Source: an uncultured Sphingomonas sp.
GTDB taxonomy: Bacteria; Pseudomonadota; Alphaproteobacteria; Sphingomonadales; Sphingomonadaceae
Direction of reading: 5' to 3'
Length of the DNA stretch: 64,000 nt
Assembly (NCBI RefSeq): GCF_934560975.1
Contig: NZ_CAKTFO010000017.1
Location: 8,093-72,092 of the forward strand
The position numbers and the translations under genes are program-made. The notes under the pieces were generated by a model. It was given only the letters and a program-made list of their open reading frames with translations, did no database searches and was not told where the DNA came from. Below are positions 33,023-41,653 of this stretch, piece after piece (position 1 is the stretch's first letter; each line of letters starts with the position of its first letter).

Positions 33023-34840
33023 ATGTTCGAGTTCGACGTTATCGTTATCGGTGGCGGACATGCCGGATGCGAGGCGGCTGCTGCTGCCGCGCGGAAGGGC
33101 GCGCGTGTTGCGCTGGTCACCGATGATCCATCGCGTATCGGCGCCATGTCCTGCAATCCCGCAATCGGCGGAGTAGGCAAGGGGCATCTCGTTCGCGAGG
33201 TGGACGTGTTCGACGGATTGATCGCGAAAGCAGCCGACCGGGCTGCAATTCACTATCGCATGCTCAACCGTAGCAAGGGATCGGCAGTCCATGGACCGCG
33301 CGTCCAAGCGGACCGTCGCCATTTCGCCGCTGCTATCCAGGCCATGGTTGCAGCGGAACAGCGGATTGCCGTTGTTCGCGGCCATGCCGAACGCTTGATC
33401 ATCAGCAACGGCCGAGTTCGTGGCATCCTCCTCGAAAATGGTGATGTCCTCACCGCACCCGCTACGATCCTTGCAACGGGAACTTTCCTGGGCGGTGTTC
33501 TCCACTGTGGGCTCAACCAACAGACCGGTGGAAGGGTGGGGGAGGCGGCCGCCACTACATTGGCCGAGCAGTTGCGCGACCTAGCCTTACCGATGGCGCG
33601 TCTCAAAACCGGCACGCCGCCGCGCCTGGATGGTCGCACGATCGATTGGGCGATGCTTGAGCGACAAGCGTCTGATGCGGACGGCTGGACGATGGCGCGC
33701 AATAGCCGACGCCATCTGCCACAGATCGCCTGCGGGGTGACGCGGACGAGTGCCCGAACCCATGCGGTAATCCGCGACGGGCTCGACCGATCGCCGCTTT
33801 ATTCCGGCGCAATCGAAGGAGCAGGTCCGCGATATTGCCCGTCGATCGAGGACAAAGTCGTTCGCTTCGGCGACCGCGATGGCCACCAGATCTTTCTGGA
33901 ACCGGAAGGTCTTTCCACTACGCTGGTCTACCCGAATGGCATTTCCACCTCGCTGCCGGTCGATGTGCAGGAGGCGTTCGTTCGCAGCATCAGCGGGCTG
34001 GAACAGGCGCGGATCATGCAGCCGGGCTATGCCGTCGAATATGACTATATTGATCCACGCAGCCTTGATCACGGCTTGGGCGTGCGAGCTATCGACGGCC
34101 TCTATTGTGCCGGGCAGATCAACGGCACCACCGGGTATGAAGAGGCCGCCGCACAGGGGTTGGTCGCCGGGCTGGCGGCAGTTAGCCACGCTTTGAACGA
34201 CGACGCGGTCCCCTTCTCCCGCGCGACATCCTATATCGGTGTGATGATCGATGACCTTACCTTGCAGGGCGTGAGCGAGCCTTACCGGATGCTGACGGGC
34301 CGGGCCGAGTTCCGTCTGTCGCTCCGGGCAGACAATGCGGCGACCCGCTTGGGGGAAGACGCCCTGGCGAGTGGGGCGGTGTCGTCCGTCCATGCGCACG
34401 AACTCCGGTTGCATCTCGACTGCTACGATCACCTTCACAAGGCGGCGGCGGAGCCTCTTCCGGCAGAGCGACGTGAAGGCGGAGCCGCATCGGTGGCGCA
34501 CATTGCTTTGCAGCGGGGGCTCGGCACTGCCGAGCTTGCAACCATGCTGGAGTTGGGGCTGGACATAGCGGATGCCGCCTTGGCCGAGTTGATCGACGAT
34601 CTCCGTTATGCGCCTTACATCGAGCGGCAGAGGGCAGAGATCGGACGGCTCTCTGCCGATAACTTGGTCCCGCTTTCGGCCATCCACGATTATGCGACCG
34701 TTGCGGGGCTGTCGAACGAGATGATCGAGAAGTTGAACGCTGCCCGTCCTGCCACATTGTCGGAAGCAGGTCGGGTACGTGGCATTACTCCTGCGGCGCT
34801 CACCGCGATCTTGGTCGTGGCCAAGCGGAAGGCGGCATGA
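33023..34840 (+). CDS. mnmG: tRNA uridine-5-carboxymethylaminomethyl modification enzyme MnmG
   Basis: 605 residues, full length. FAD loop VIGGGHAGCEAA (8-19); CNPAIGGVGKGHLVREVD and GTFLGGVLHCG are conserved blocks; GRAEFRLSLRADNA lies in the MnmE-binding part. Uses FAD and methylene-THF with MnmE for U34 modification. Standard partner of mnmE and rsmG in the origin region. Confidence 0.96.
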   Translation: MFEFDVIVIGGGHAGCEAAAAAARKGARVALVTDDPSRIGAMSCNPAIGGVGKGHLVREVDVFDGLIAKAADRAAIHYRMLNRSKGSAVHGPRVQADRRHFAAAIQAMVAAEQRIAVVRGHAERLIISNGRVRGILLENGDVLTAPATILATGTFLGGVLHCGLNQQTGGRVGEAAATTLAEQLRDLALPMARLKTGTPPRLDGRTIDWAMLERQASDADGWTMARNSRRHLPQIACGVTRTSARTHAVIRDGLDRSPLYSGAIEGAGPRYCPSIEDKVVRFGDRDGHQIFLEPEGLSTTLVYPNGISTSLPVDVQEAFVRSISGLEQARIMQPGYAVEYDYIDPRSLDHGLGVRAIDGLYCAGQINGTTGYEEAAAQGLVAGLAAVSHALNDDAVPFSRATSYIGVMIDDLTLQGVSEPYRMLTGRAEFRLSLRADNAATRLGEDALASGAVSSVHAHELRLHLDCYDHLHKAAAEPLPAERREGGAASVAHIALQRGLGTAELATMLELGLDIADAALAELIDDLRYAPYIERQRAEIGRLSADNLVPLSAIHDYATVAGLSNEMIEKLNAARPATLSEAGRVRGITPAALTAILVVAKRKAA

Positions 34841-35466
34841 CCGAAGAGGAAGCTCGCGCCTGGCTCCTAGGCCGCAATGTTCCACGTGAAACATTGGATT
34901 TGCTGGAGCAATTCCTTGCCTTCCTGCTGAAGGCGGGAGAGAGCCAGAATCTTATTTCCGCCTCGACCCATGCCCATTTGTGGACGCGGCACGTCGTCGA
35001 CTCCGCTCAGTTGCTGGATCACGTTTCGGCCGACGACAGCCCGTGGCTGGACCTCGGCTCGGGCGCTGGCTTTCCTGGTCTTGTGATCGCCGCTCTGACG
35101 CGTCGTCCCGTGACCCTAGTGGAAAGCCGGACCAAGCGAATTCAGTTCCTCCGAGATGCGGCCCAGGTGATTGGCGCGGAGAATCGCGTCACGGTCGTGG
35201 GTGGTGATGCCGAGCGGGTTACCGCGCAGCGACACGGCGTGATCTCCGCGCGCGCTTTCGCTCCGCTGCCCCGCCTGTTGCAAATTGGCAGTCGGTTTGC
35301 CGACGAAAGCACATGCTGGCTGCTGCCGAAGGGCCGAAATGCCGCATCGGAACTGGTGGAGGCGGAGAAGGCGTGGCAAGGTAGGTTCACGCTCGTGCCC
35401 AGCGTGACTGACGTCAGTTCGTCGATCGTCATCGCGCGCGAGGTCAGCCGGAGAACGCGCCCATGA
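34837..35466 (+). CDS. rsmG: 16S rRNA (guanine-527-N7)-methyltransferase
   Basis: 209 residues. WLDLGSGAGFPGLVIA is the SAM loop and LVESRTKRIQFLRDA the following strand-helix; ISARAFAPLPRLL completes the site. ATGA overlap with mnmG and parA. Its NVPRET segment is encoded by a parS site (34878-34893). Confidence 0.95.
   Translation: MTEEEARAWLLGRNVPRETLDLLEQFLAFLLKAGESQNLISASTHAHLWTRHVVDSAQLLDHVSADDSPWLDLGSGAGFPGLVIAALTRRPVTLVESRTKRIQFLRDAAQVIGAENRVTVVGGDAERVTAQRHGVISARAFAPLPRLLQIGSRFADESTCWLLPKGRNAASELVEAEKAWQGRFTLVPSVTDVSSSIVIAREVSRRTRP
34878..34893. promoter_or_regulatory. parS: parS site inside rsmG
   Basis: TGTTCCACGTGAAACA differs from the standard parS by one base and lies within codons for NVPRET of rsmG, 0.6 kb before parA. 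It keeps the CACGTG core and both arms. Confidence 0.85.
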
Positions 35467-36242
35467 TCCGCATTGCCATCGCGAACCAGAAGGGTGGAGT
35501 GGGCAAGACCACCACCGCCATCAACCTGGCAACGGCGCTTGCCGCGACGGGCTTTCGCGTGCTGCTGATCGACTTCGATCCGCAGGGCAACGCCTCGACC
35601 GGGCTGGGTGTTGCACGTGGAGCGCGCGGACGGTCCATCTATCAGGTGCTGAGCGGCGACGTGGCGCTGGCGGACGCGGCGATCGCCACCAACGTTCCCA
35701 AGCTGGATATAGTCACCGCTACCCAGGATCTTTCCGCTGCCGAGGTCGAGTTGGCGGCGGAAGCCGATCGCTCGCGCCGTCTGTCGCAGGCGTTGGACAG
35801 CGCGGAAGGACGATGGGACATTTGCCTGATCGATTGCCCACCATCCCTGGGGCTGTTGACCCTCAACGCACTGGTGGCGGCGCGCTACCTGATCGTGCCG
35901 CTGCAGTGCGAGTTCTTCGCTTTGGAGGGTATGAGCCAGCTGCTCAATACTGTCGAACTCGTGCGCCAGCGGTTCAACCCGTCCTTGTCCATCCTCGGTA
36001 TCGCGCTCACCATGTATGATCGCCGCAATCGCCTGTCCGAACAGGTGGCGGCGGACGTGCGCGACGTCGTTGGCAATTTGGTGTTCGACACCGCCATCCC
36101 TCGCAACGTGCGTCTTTCCGAGGCGCCGAGCCATGGCATGCCGGCCTTGATCTACGACCATCGCTGCCCCGGCTCCGAGGCCTATATCGCACTTGCCCGC
36201 GAACTGATCGCGCGCCTGCCGGCACCGGCCGTGGCGGCATGA
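35463..36242 (+). CDS. parA: Chromosome partitioning ATPase ParA
   Basis: 259 residues. Deviant Walker A KGGVGKTTT (10-18) with the signature Lys, FDPQGNASTGLG (Walker A') and CLIDCPPSLGLLT (Walker B). It dimerises on DNA with ATP and pulls ParB-parS complexes. Overlaps rsmG and parB by ATGA. Confidence 0.96.
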   Translation: MIRIAIANQKGGVGKTTTAINLATALAATGFRVLLIDFDPQGNASTGLGVARGARGRSIYQVLSGDVALADAAIATNVPKLDIVTATQDLSAAEVELAAEADRSRRLSQALDSAEGRWDICLIDCPPSLGLLTLNALVAARYLIVPLQCEFFALEGMSQLLNTVELVRQRFNPSLSILGIALTMYDRRNRLSEQVAADVRDVVGNLVFDTAIPRNVRLSEAPSHGMPALIYDHRCPGSEAYIALARELIARLPAPAVAA

Positions 36243-37114
36243 GCGAGGTGAAACGGGGTCTCGGTCGCGGCCTTTCGGCGTTACTGGGCGAGGTTCAGAT
36301 CGAGCAGCCGATGGCCCGCGACGCGGCGCGGCTGTCCGGCGTGCAGATGATCTCGGTCGCATCGATCGCGCCCAATCCCAACCAGCCCCGACGCCATTTC
36401 GACGAAGCGGCATTAAGCGAGCTGGCCGCCTCGCTGGCCGAAAAGGGTTTGATCCAGCCGATCGTGGTTCGGCCGCGTGGCGGTTCCTTTGAGATCGTGG
36501 CGGGTGAACGCCGCTGGCGAGCCGCCCAGCGCGCACGCTTGCATGAGGTGCCGGCGATCGTCCGCGAACTCGGCGAGGCCGAGACCATGGAATTGGCGAT
36601 CATCGAGAATGTCCAGCGCCAGGATCTGAACGCGATCGAAGAGGCTGCAGCTTATCACAGGCTCGGCGCCGAATTCGGTCATACGCAGGAGGCGCTGGCG
36701 AAGATCGTCGGCAAGTCGCGCAGCCATGTCGCCAATCTGCTGCGCCTGCTCGATCTTCCAGGGTCGGTGCGCGATGCGGTGGCGGATGGCCGGCTCAGCA
36801 TGGGCCATGCCCGCGCGCTGGTCGCGGCGCCGGACGCGGCGACATTGGCGGACGAGGTGATCCGGCGCGGGCTGTCGGTCCGCGACACGGAAACGCTCGC
36901 CCGAGGCGAAAAGGCACCGCGCAAACGCACCGGCAAGATCGAGTATAAGGGCAGCAATGCCGATATCGAGATGCTCGAACGGCAATTGGCGGATCAATTG
37001 GGTTTGAAGGTCAAGATCGATCATTCCCCAACGGGCGGCGCGGTGACGATCAGCTATGCCTCGCTCGACCAGCTCGACATGGTCTGCCAGCGGCTGAGCG
37101 GTGAGCGGATCTAG
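36239..37114 (+). CDS. parB: Chromosome partitioning protein ParB
   Basis: 291 residues. Opens RGLGRGLSALLGE; the CTP-binding motif GERRWRA lies at 89-95; the helix-turn-helix is HTQEALAKIVGKSRSHVANL (about 144-163). The C-terminal dimerisation region closes the protein. It binds the parS sites at 32972 and 34878. Its TAG overlaps the stop of the convergent apbE (CTAG). Confidence 0.96.
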   Translation: MSEVKRGLGRGLSALLGEVQIEQPMARDAARLSGVQMISVASIAPNPNQPRRHFDEAALSELAASLAEKGLIQPIVVRPRGGSFEIVAGERRWRAAQRARLHEVPAIVRELGEAETMELAIIENVQRQDLNAIEEAAAYHRLGAEFGHTQEALAKIVGKSRSHVANLLRLLDLPGSVRDAVADGRLSMGHARALVAAPDAATLADEVIRRGLSVRDTETLARGEKAPRKRTGKIEYKGSNADIEMLERQLADQLGLKVKIDHSPTGGAVTISYASLDQLDMVCQRLSGERI

Positions 37115-37989
37115 GCCAGCATTGCCGCCAGAGCGGGGCTGATCGTTTCGCGGTAGCCGGTGAGCATTTGGGTCACCATGCGCATCGCCAGGCCCTGATC
37201 CTCGGCCACAGCCAGCGCCCGTTCGGAACCCAGTACGAACAGGGCACTTGCCCACGCATCAGCCAGTGCCGCCGATGGGTGGAGGATGCTGACGGCGATC
37301 ACGTCATTGTTGCATGGACGGCCGGATGCCGGATCGATCGTGTGCCCACCCCGGACATAGGTGCCGGAGGTGGCCACCGCCATGTCATGCAACGCGATCC
37401 GAAACGCGGGCAGGGCAGGGGTCACGGCCTCCAGATCCACCCACCAGGGTTCGCCATCGGGCCGCATGCCCCGACCGGCCAGCTCCCCGCCAATCTCCAC
37501 CAGCATATGCGCAAAGCCGCGTTCCGCCAGCAATGTGGCCACGGCGTCCACCGCATGTCCCTTGGCGATGCCGGACAGATCGAGGCTGGCATGGCCCGGT
37601 TGACGCAGGCGGCGCGCGGCGCGGTCCCATGTCAGCCTCTGCCACCCGGACCAAGGGAGCAGGTGCGCGATGGCGTGGGCGCTTGGTTGAGGCTGGGGAC
37701 CGGATGGACCATGGCCCCACAGGTCCACCAGCGCGCCCAAAGTCGGATCGAACGCGCCCACCGATCGTGTCGCAACGGTCAGCGCAAGATCGATCACGGC
37801 CGTGAAATCGGGCGGCAAGGCGTGCCACGATCCAGCCGGCGATCGATTGAACCGGCCCAGCAGCGAGTTCGGATCCCAGTGGCTCATTTCCTGGGTAAGG
37901 AAGTCGAGCTTGGTCTGGATTGCCGCACCTAGCGCCTTTGCATCGCACGCACCATCGGTCGCTACCCGCACCTGCCAGCTGGTTCCCAT
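37111..37989 (-). CDS. apbE: FAD:protein FMN transferase (ApbE)
   Basis: 292 residues from ATG 37989. ApbE blocks: MGTSWQVRV, SLDLSGIAKGHAVDAVA, VEIGGELAGRG, ATSGTYVRGGHTIDPASGRP and ALADAWASALFVLG with the metal-binding Asp. It moves FMN from FAD to Thr/Ser of periplasmic proteins. The frame stays open upstream to the DUF4198 stop and encodes plausible residues (for example VRIAIPPLHPA), but the only coupled start would be CTG at 38082 in the string CTGA. Last gene of the iron operon; the DUF2271 protein is its likely target. Confidence 0.9.
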   Translation of the reverse strand: MGTSWQVRVATDGACDAKALGAAIQTKLDFLTQEMSHWDPNSLLGRFNRSPAGSWHALPPDFTAVIDLALTVATRSVGAFDPTLGALVDLWGHGPSGPQPQPSAHAIAHLLPWSGWQRLTWDRAARRLRQPGHASLDLSGIAKGHAVDAVATLLAERGFAHMLVEIGGELAGRGMRPDGEPWWVDLEAVTPALPAFRIALHDMAVATSGTYVRGGHTIDPASGRPCNNDVIAVSILHPSAALADAWASALFVLGSERALAVAEDQGLAMRMVTQMLTGYRETISPALAAMLA

Positions 37990-38078
37990 CGTCAGGCCGG
38001 ACAGGACCAGGACCCGCGCGGTCGGATCGTGCCGCGCGAGTATGGCCGGGTGCAGGGGCGGGATGGCGATCCGGACGG

Positions 38079-38948
38079 TCAGGGCGCCATCACCTCCAGC
38101 GTGGTGCTGTAGCTCATCCGTCGGCCGCTGATCCGCCGGACGGGGTCGCCGGCATCGTCGGCCAGGCTGGCGTTCAGCCAGTACATGCCGGCCGCCGGCC
38201 AGATCACGGTGGCAATGCCGTCCTGGGCGGTGGTTATCGACATCAGGCCATCGCCGTCGCGATACCTTTTGCCACCGGGCAGGACCGACAGCTTCAGCCC
38301 GGCCGCCCGCTTGCCGTCCACCAGGAAACGGAACCGCGCGGGCTCACCGGCGACCAGTTCGGCCGGGTGGGTGATCGGCACCATCTCCAGCCCCTTGTTG
38401 GTGGGCTGGAACACGGTTGCGGTGGGCACCCCCGCCGTGACGAAGATCTCGTTATGCGACGAGATCTGGGTCAGCTTCACGTCGCTGGCGCCAGCGGGAA
38501 TGTCGCTGGCGGAGGTCACACGCAGGCGCGCCGGCGTGGCACTGCCCGGTGCCGTGGCCGGAGGCGGGCCACCGGGGCGACCACCCACGCGCACCTCTTC
38601 CCCGTTCAGCCGGTAGCTGCCCATCACGGCCGCCATTTCGGTGCCGATCTTCCAGGTACCCGGTTTGTCGAGACGTACGTCGAACGTGGAGCGGACGCGC
38701 CCCGTTGCGCCATTCTCGATCTGTCCGCTGCTGCCGTCCGGCGCCCACACCTTGATGCTCGCCAGATTGGCCGGACGATGGTCGGGAAAGAACAGGTCGT
38801 TCGACGCGGCGGCATCCACCGTCACCGTATCGTTCGTGCCGGAAAAGATGGTCGCCGATGGCAGCAGCCACTGGCGATGCGCCGCGGCCGGGGTCACCGC
38901 CATGGTGAGCGCGAGGCCGTACAGCCAGGGGGTCAACGCCTTGGTCAT
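38079..38948 (-). CDS. DUF4198 domain periplasmic protein
   Basis: 289 residues. Signal peptide about 1-23 ending PAAAH, so the mature protein starts with His-Arg-Gln-Trp, the N-terminal end typical of DUF4198 (HRQWLLPSATIF). Beta-rich Ig-like domains follow, with FFPDHRPANL, KPGTWKIGTEM, and a Gly/Pro/Ala linker at about 120-140. Family members go with TonB receptors and metals; a ligand-binding or metal-carrying role next to the receptor is inferred. Sits 26 bases after the DUF2271 gene. Confidence 0.85.
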   Translation of the reverse strand: MTKALTPWLYGLALTMAVTPAAAHRQWLLPSATIFSGTNDTVTVDAAASNDLFFPDHRPANLASIKVWAPDGSSGQIENGATGRVRSTFDVRLDKPGTWKIGTEMAAVMGSYRLNGEEVRVGGRPGGPPPATAPGSATPARLRVTSASDIPAGASDVKLTQISSHNEIFVTAGVPTATVFQPTNKGLEMVPITHPAELVAGEPARFRFLVDGKRAAGLKLSVLPGGKRYRDGDGLMSITTAQDGIATVIWPAAGMYWLNASLADDAGDPVRRISGRRMSYSTTLEVMAP

Positions 38949-38974
38949 GGTGGTTCCTTGTAAGCGAAGGGAGG

Positions 38975-39454
38975 TCAGCGAGGGGAGAGGGTGATGGCGC
39001 CGAGTTCGGCCTTGCCGGCTGCCGAGGCGGGCTTGAGCGGCACGGACAGCGGGGTCGAGACGATCTCCCGCCCGCCGGTCTCACGCGCGGCCTCGACATA
39101 GAGGGTGTACTGGCCGGGCTTGATCCCGTCGGGCAGGGTCAGCTTGTGCACGCCGGCCGGGCGGGTCGCGCCGCTGACGCCGTCCGCCGGCAGGTGCATG
39201 CCGCGCCCGCCTTTGCGCCACCAGGTGCGGAGATCGGCCAACCACTTGGTGCCGGGCTCGCCGCCGGTCTTCTTGACATCGTACCAGACGAACAATGTCT
39301 GCGCCGCACCACCGCCGGCCGGCTCGATCCATCCCGCCACATAGGGGCGATGATATTCGGCCACCGCGAGGCGGGGGATGGTGACGGTCAGCGTTCCGGC
39401 GGCGCTGGCCGGTGCGGCGATCAGGCCGGCGATCAGCAGGGGGGCTTTGTGCAT
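38975..39454 (-). CDS. DUF2271 periplasmic protein with flavinylation motif
   Basis: 159 residues. Signal peptide about 1-19 (PASAAG). The domain TLTVTIPRLAVAEYHRPYVA, AGWIEPAGG, TLFVWYD and the Trp-rich LADLRTWWRKG is DUF2271. Residues 91-97 read DGVSGAT, an exact match to the Asp-Gly-x-Ser/Thr-Gly-Ala-Thr/Ser motif that ApbE modifies, so Thr97 is the predicted FMN attachment site. The protein would then be a small extracytoplasmic flavoprotein that takes electrons from the PepSY protein encoded ten bases upstream. Confidence 0.88.
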   Translation of the reverse strand: MHKAPLLIAGLIAAPASAAGTLTVTIPRLAVAEYHRPYVAGWIEPAGGGAAQTLFVWYDVKKTGGEPGTKWLADLRTWWRKGGRGMHLPADGVSGATRPAGVHKLTLPDGIKPGQYTLYVEAARETGGREIVSTPLSVPLKPASAAGKAELGAITLSPR

Positions 39455-39464
39455 TCAGACGACC

Positions 39465-40163
39465 TCAATGGATGAACAGGAGTGCGGTTAGGACCGGCGC
39501 GGCCAGGCCCAGGCCGACCAGCGGCCAGGTGGAGCGGCGATGCCGCGCATGGAGCTGCAGCAGCAGCAGGCCGGTGAGGGTGAAGATCACGCAGGCGGCG
39601 GCAAAGACGTCGATGAACCAGAACCAGACCGCGCCGGCATTGCGGCCCTTGTGCAGATCGTTGAGGTAGGAGATCCAGCCGCGATCGGTCACCTCCGCGC
39701 GGATGGCACCCGTGGCGCGATCGATGCTGACCCAGGCGTCGCCGCCCGGACGCGGCAGCGACACATAGATTTCTCCGTCCGACCATTCCGCCGGGCGACC
39801 ATGGGCATCCAGGGCCACGGCCTGCCGGACGCGGTCGGCTACGGCGCGCGGCAGGGGCGCATCGCTGTGGTCGGGAGTTGCCTTCAGCAAAGGCAGCAGC
39901 GCGGCGGACAGGGCGGCATTCCGGCTGCTGACATGCGGCGTGGCACCGATCGTGGCGGCGTGATTGAGGGTGAACCCGGTGATCGCGAATAGCAGCATCC
40001 CGATCAGGGAGATTGCGGCGCTGATCCAGTGCCAGCTGTGCAATTGCTTGAGGTAGACGGCCCGCAGCTTCGACTTGGGCTTGCGCCGCTGCGGCGCGGT
40101 CGGGCGAGCAGCCTCCATGCTTCCCAGCGCCGGCGCCTCCTCGTGCGACAGGGTCAACCGCAT
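39465..40163 (-). CDS. PepSY-associated membrane protein (predicted haem electron carrier)
   Basis: 232 residues. Membrane helices at about 46-66, 178-203 and 212-230; the periplasmic loop between the first two holds a PepSY-like fold with WVSIDRATGAIRAEV. Candidate haem ligands His42, His45 and His68 flank helix 1, and His171 in YLNDLHKGRNAG precedes helix 2. Such proteins pass electrons across the inner membrane in iron reduction systems. It starts immediately after the piuC stop. Confidence 0.85.
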   Translation of the reverse strand: MRLTLSHEEAPALGSMEAARPTAPQRRKPKSKLRAVYLKQLHSWHWISAAISLIGMLLFAITGFTLNHAATIGATPHVSSRNAALSAALLPLLKATPDHSDAPLPRAVADRVRQAVALDAHGRPAEWSDGEIYVSLPRPGGDAWVSIDRATGAIRAEVTDRGWISYLNDLHKGRNAGAVWFWFIDVFAAACVIFTLTGLLLLQLHARHRRSTWPLVGLGLAAPVLTALLFIH

Positions 40164-40838
40164 CTACAGTTCCGCCCAGCGGCGCAGCAGATTGTGGTAG
40201 ACCCCGGTCAGGCGCACGATCGCGGGATCGTCCTGCCCAGTGCGCGCGCCCAGATCCTGGATCGAACGGTCGAGGTCGAGCAGCAGTGCGCGCGCCGCGC
40301 CATCGCGCACCATGCTCTGGATCCAGAAGAAGCTGGCGATGCGCTCGCCCCGGGTCACCGGCGTGACGCGGTGGACGGTGGTGGCGGGATAGAGGACCAG
40401 GTGCCCGGCCGGCAGCTTGACCGGCGGCATACCCTCGGCGACCAGCTCGCCGCCGTCATAATCGTCCGGATCGTTCAGGAACAAGGTCGCGGACAGGTCG
40501 CTGCGCAGCCGGAAATCGCTGCCGGCGCGAAAGCGGATCGCATTGTCGATATGGTCGCCAAAGCCTTCGCCCACGCCATAGCGGTTGAACAGCGGAGGAA
40601 AGACCTTCACCGGCAGCGCCGCCGCCACGAACAGCGGCGTCCGCCCCAGCGCGTCGAGAATATGCCCACCCATGTCGCGGACGACGGCCGAATCCTCCGG
40701 CAACTGGCGGTTGCGCTTCGCAAGGGCGGATTGACGGCCCGACGTGACATTGCCGTCGACCCAGTCCGCCGCCAGCATGGCATCCCGTATCGCGGCGGTC
40801 TCATCCGGCGTCAGCACGCCGGGAATCTGCATCATCAT
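40164..40838 (-). CDS. piuC: Fe(II)/2-oxoglutarate dioxygenase, PiuC/YbiX family (PKHD-type)
   Basis: 224 residues. The iron triad is His and Asp in GDHIDNAIRF and His in TTVHRVTPVTRGER, whose Arg binds 2-oxoglutarate. WVDGNVTSGRQSALAKRNRQ is the conserved N-terminal block. PiuC-type enzymes are iron-repressed and lie beside siderophore receptors; their substrate is not established. GGAGGG precedes the first ATG. Confidence 0.92.
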   Translation of the reverse strand: MMMQIPGVLTPDETAAIRDAMLAADWVDGNVTSGRQSALAKRNRQLPEDSAVVRDMGGHILDALGRTPLFVAAALPVKVFPPLFNRYGVGEGFGDHIDNAIRFRAGSDFRLRSDLSATLFLNDPDDYDGGELVAEGMPPVKLPAGHLVLYPATTVHRVTPVTRGERIASFFWIQSMVRDGAARALLLDLDRSIQDLGARTGQDDPAIVRLTGVYHNLLRRWAEL

Positions 40839-40851
40839 GGGCGGCCCTCCG

Positions 40852-41574
40852 TCAGGCCGAAAGCTTGAATGTCGCGGGAAAGATGCCGACGCCTTCCACC
40901 GCCGCGCCGTCGCGCGTCGGGGGATGGAAGCGCCAGCGGCGCACCACCTCCATCGCGGCCTTGTCGAGCAGGTCGGACCCGCTCGACTGCGCCAGCGAGA
41001 TGTCCGCGACACGGCCGTCCGTGCCGACCAGGAGGCGCAGGCGCACGACGCCTTCCTGCCGCCGCATCCGTGCCGCCGCCGGATATTTCAGCGGGGGATT
41101 GCCGGGCATCGCCGACAGCGTGCCGATCTCCATCGGTGGCGGGGTCGGCGATGGCGCAGTTTCGGGACCGGGCGCTGCCGCATGTACCACCGTCGGCGCT
41201 ACCGGCAGCGGGGCAGGGGACACCTCCACCGGCGATGGCGGCGTGGGCACCTGCACGATGGCGGGTGGCGCCACGATGGGCGTCGCCGCCACGCGTTGCG
41301 GTTGGGGCGAGGAGGCGGGAGGCGGCGGAGGAGGGGCGATCTCCACCGGCACAAGCTCGATCCTGAGCGGCTTGGCGTGGGTCGGGATCGGCAGCACATC
41401 GAACAGGACCAACCCTGCCAGAAGTGCGACATGCGCCGCCGCGATGCCGGCGATCGCCGCCCAATTGCAGGGGCGTCCGTCATGGAACGTACATGGCTCG
41501 ATCACCGCCGCGGCCACCTCACGGACCGGAGCAGACACAAACACGCGACCATCGGCAAAGGAGGACATGTACAT
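40852..41574 (-). CDS. tonB: TonB energy-transducing protein
   Basis: 240 residues from ATG 41574 (41568 and an upstream 41631 are also in frame). A cytoplasmic lead, one membrane helix (about 38-56), a Pro-rich periplasmic spacer and the C-terminal TonB domain (PPLKYPAAARMRRQEGVVRL to VVRRWRFHPPTRDG). It couples proton-motive force from ExbBD, not in the window, to the receptor encoded just before it. Confidence 0.9.
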   Translation of the reverse strand: MYMSSFADGRVFVSAPVREVAAAVIEPCTFHDGRPCNWAAIAGIAAAHVALLAGLVLFDVLPIPTHAKPLRIELVPVEIAPPPPPPASSPQPQRVAATPIVAPPAIVQVPTPPSPVEVSPAPLPVAPTVVHAAAPGPETAPSPTPPPMEIGTLSAMPGNPPLKYPAAARMRRQEGVVRLRLLVGTDGRVADISLAQSSGSDLLDKAAMEVVRRWRFHPPTRDGAAVEGVGIFPATFKLSA

Positions 41575-41614
41575 CGCCCGGAACCACCCCGTGTCGTTCC
41601 TACCGCTATCAATA

Positions 41615-41631
41615 ATGCGACGCAATCGCAT
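41615..41631. promoter_or_regulatory. Palindrome upstream of tonB, candidate iron-responsive operator
   Basis: ATGCGACGCAATCGCAT has perfect 6-base arms (ATGCGA, TCGCAT) around CGCAA. It lies in the 80-base gap between the receptor stop and the tonB start, 41 bases before the latter. The TGCGA-N5-TCGCA form is like alphaproteobacterial Fur-family operators. Confidence 0.35.
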
Positions 41632-41653
41632 ATTAATGGCGGTAGCCCCCCGA

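Noticed and set aside
35609..35624. parS-like TGTTGCACGTGGAGCG in parA
   Set aside because: Three mismatches, including in one arm; the CACGTG core alone is common in this DNA.
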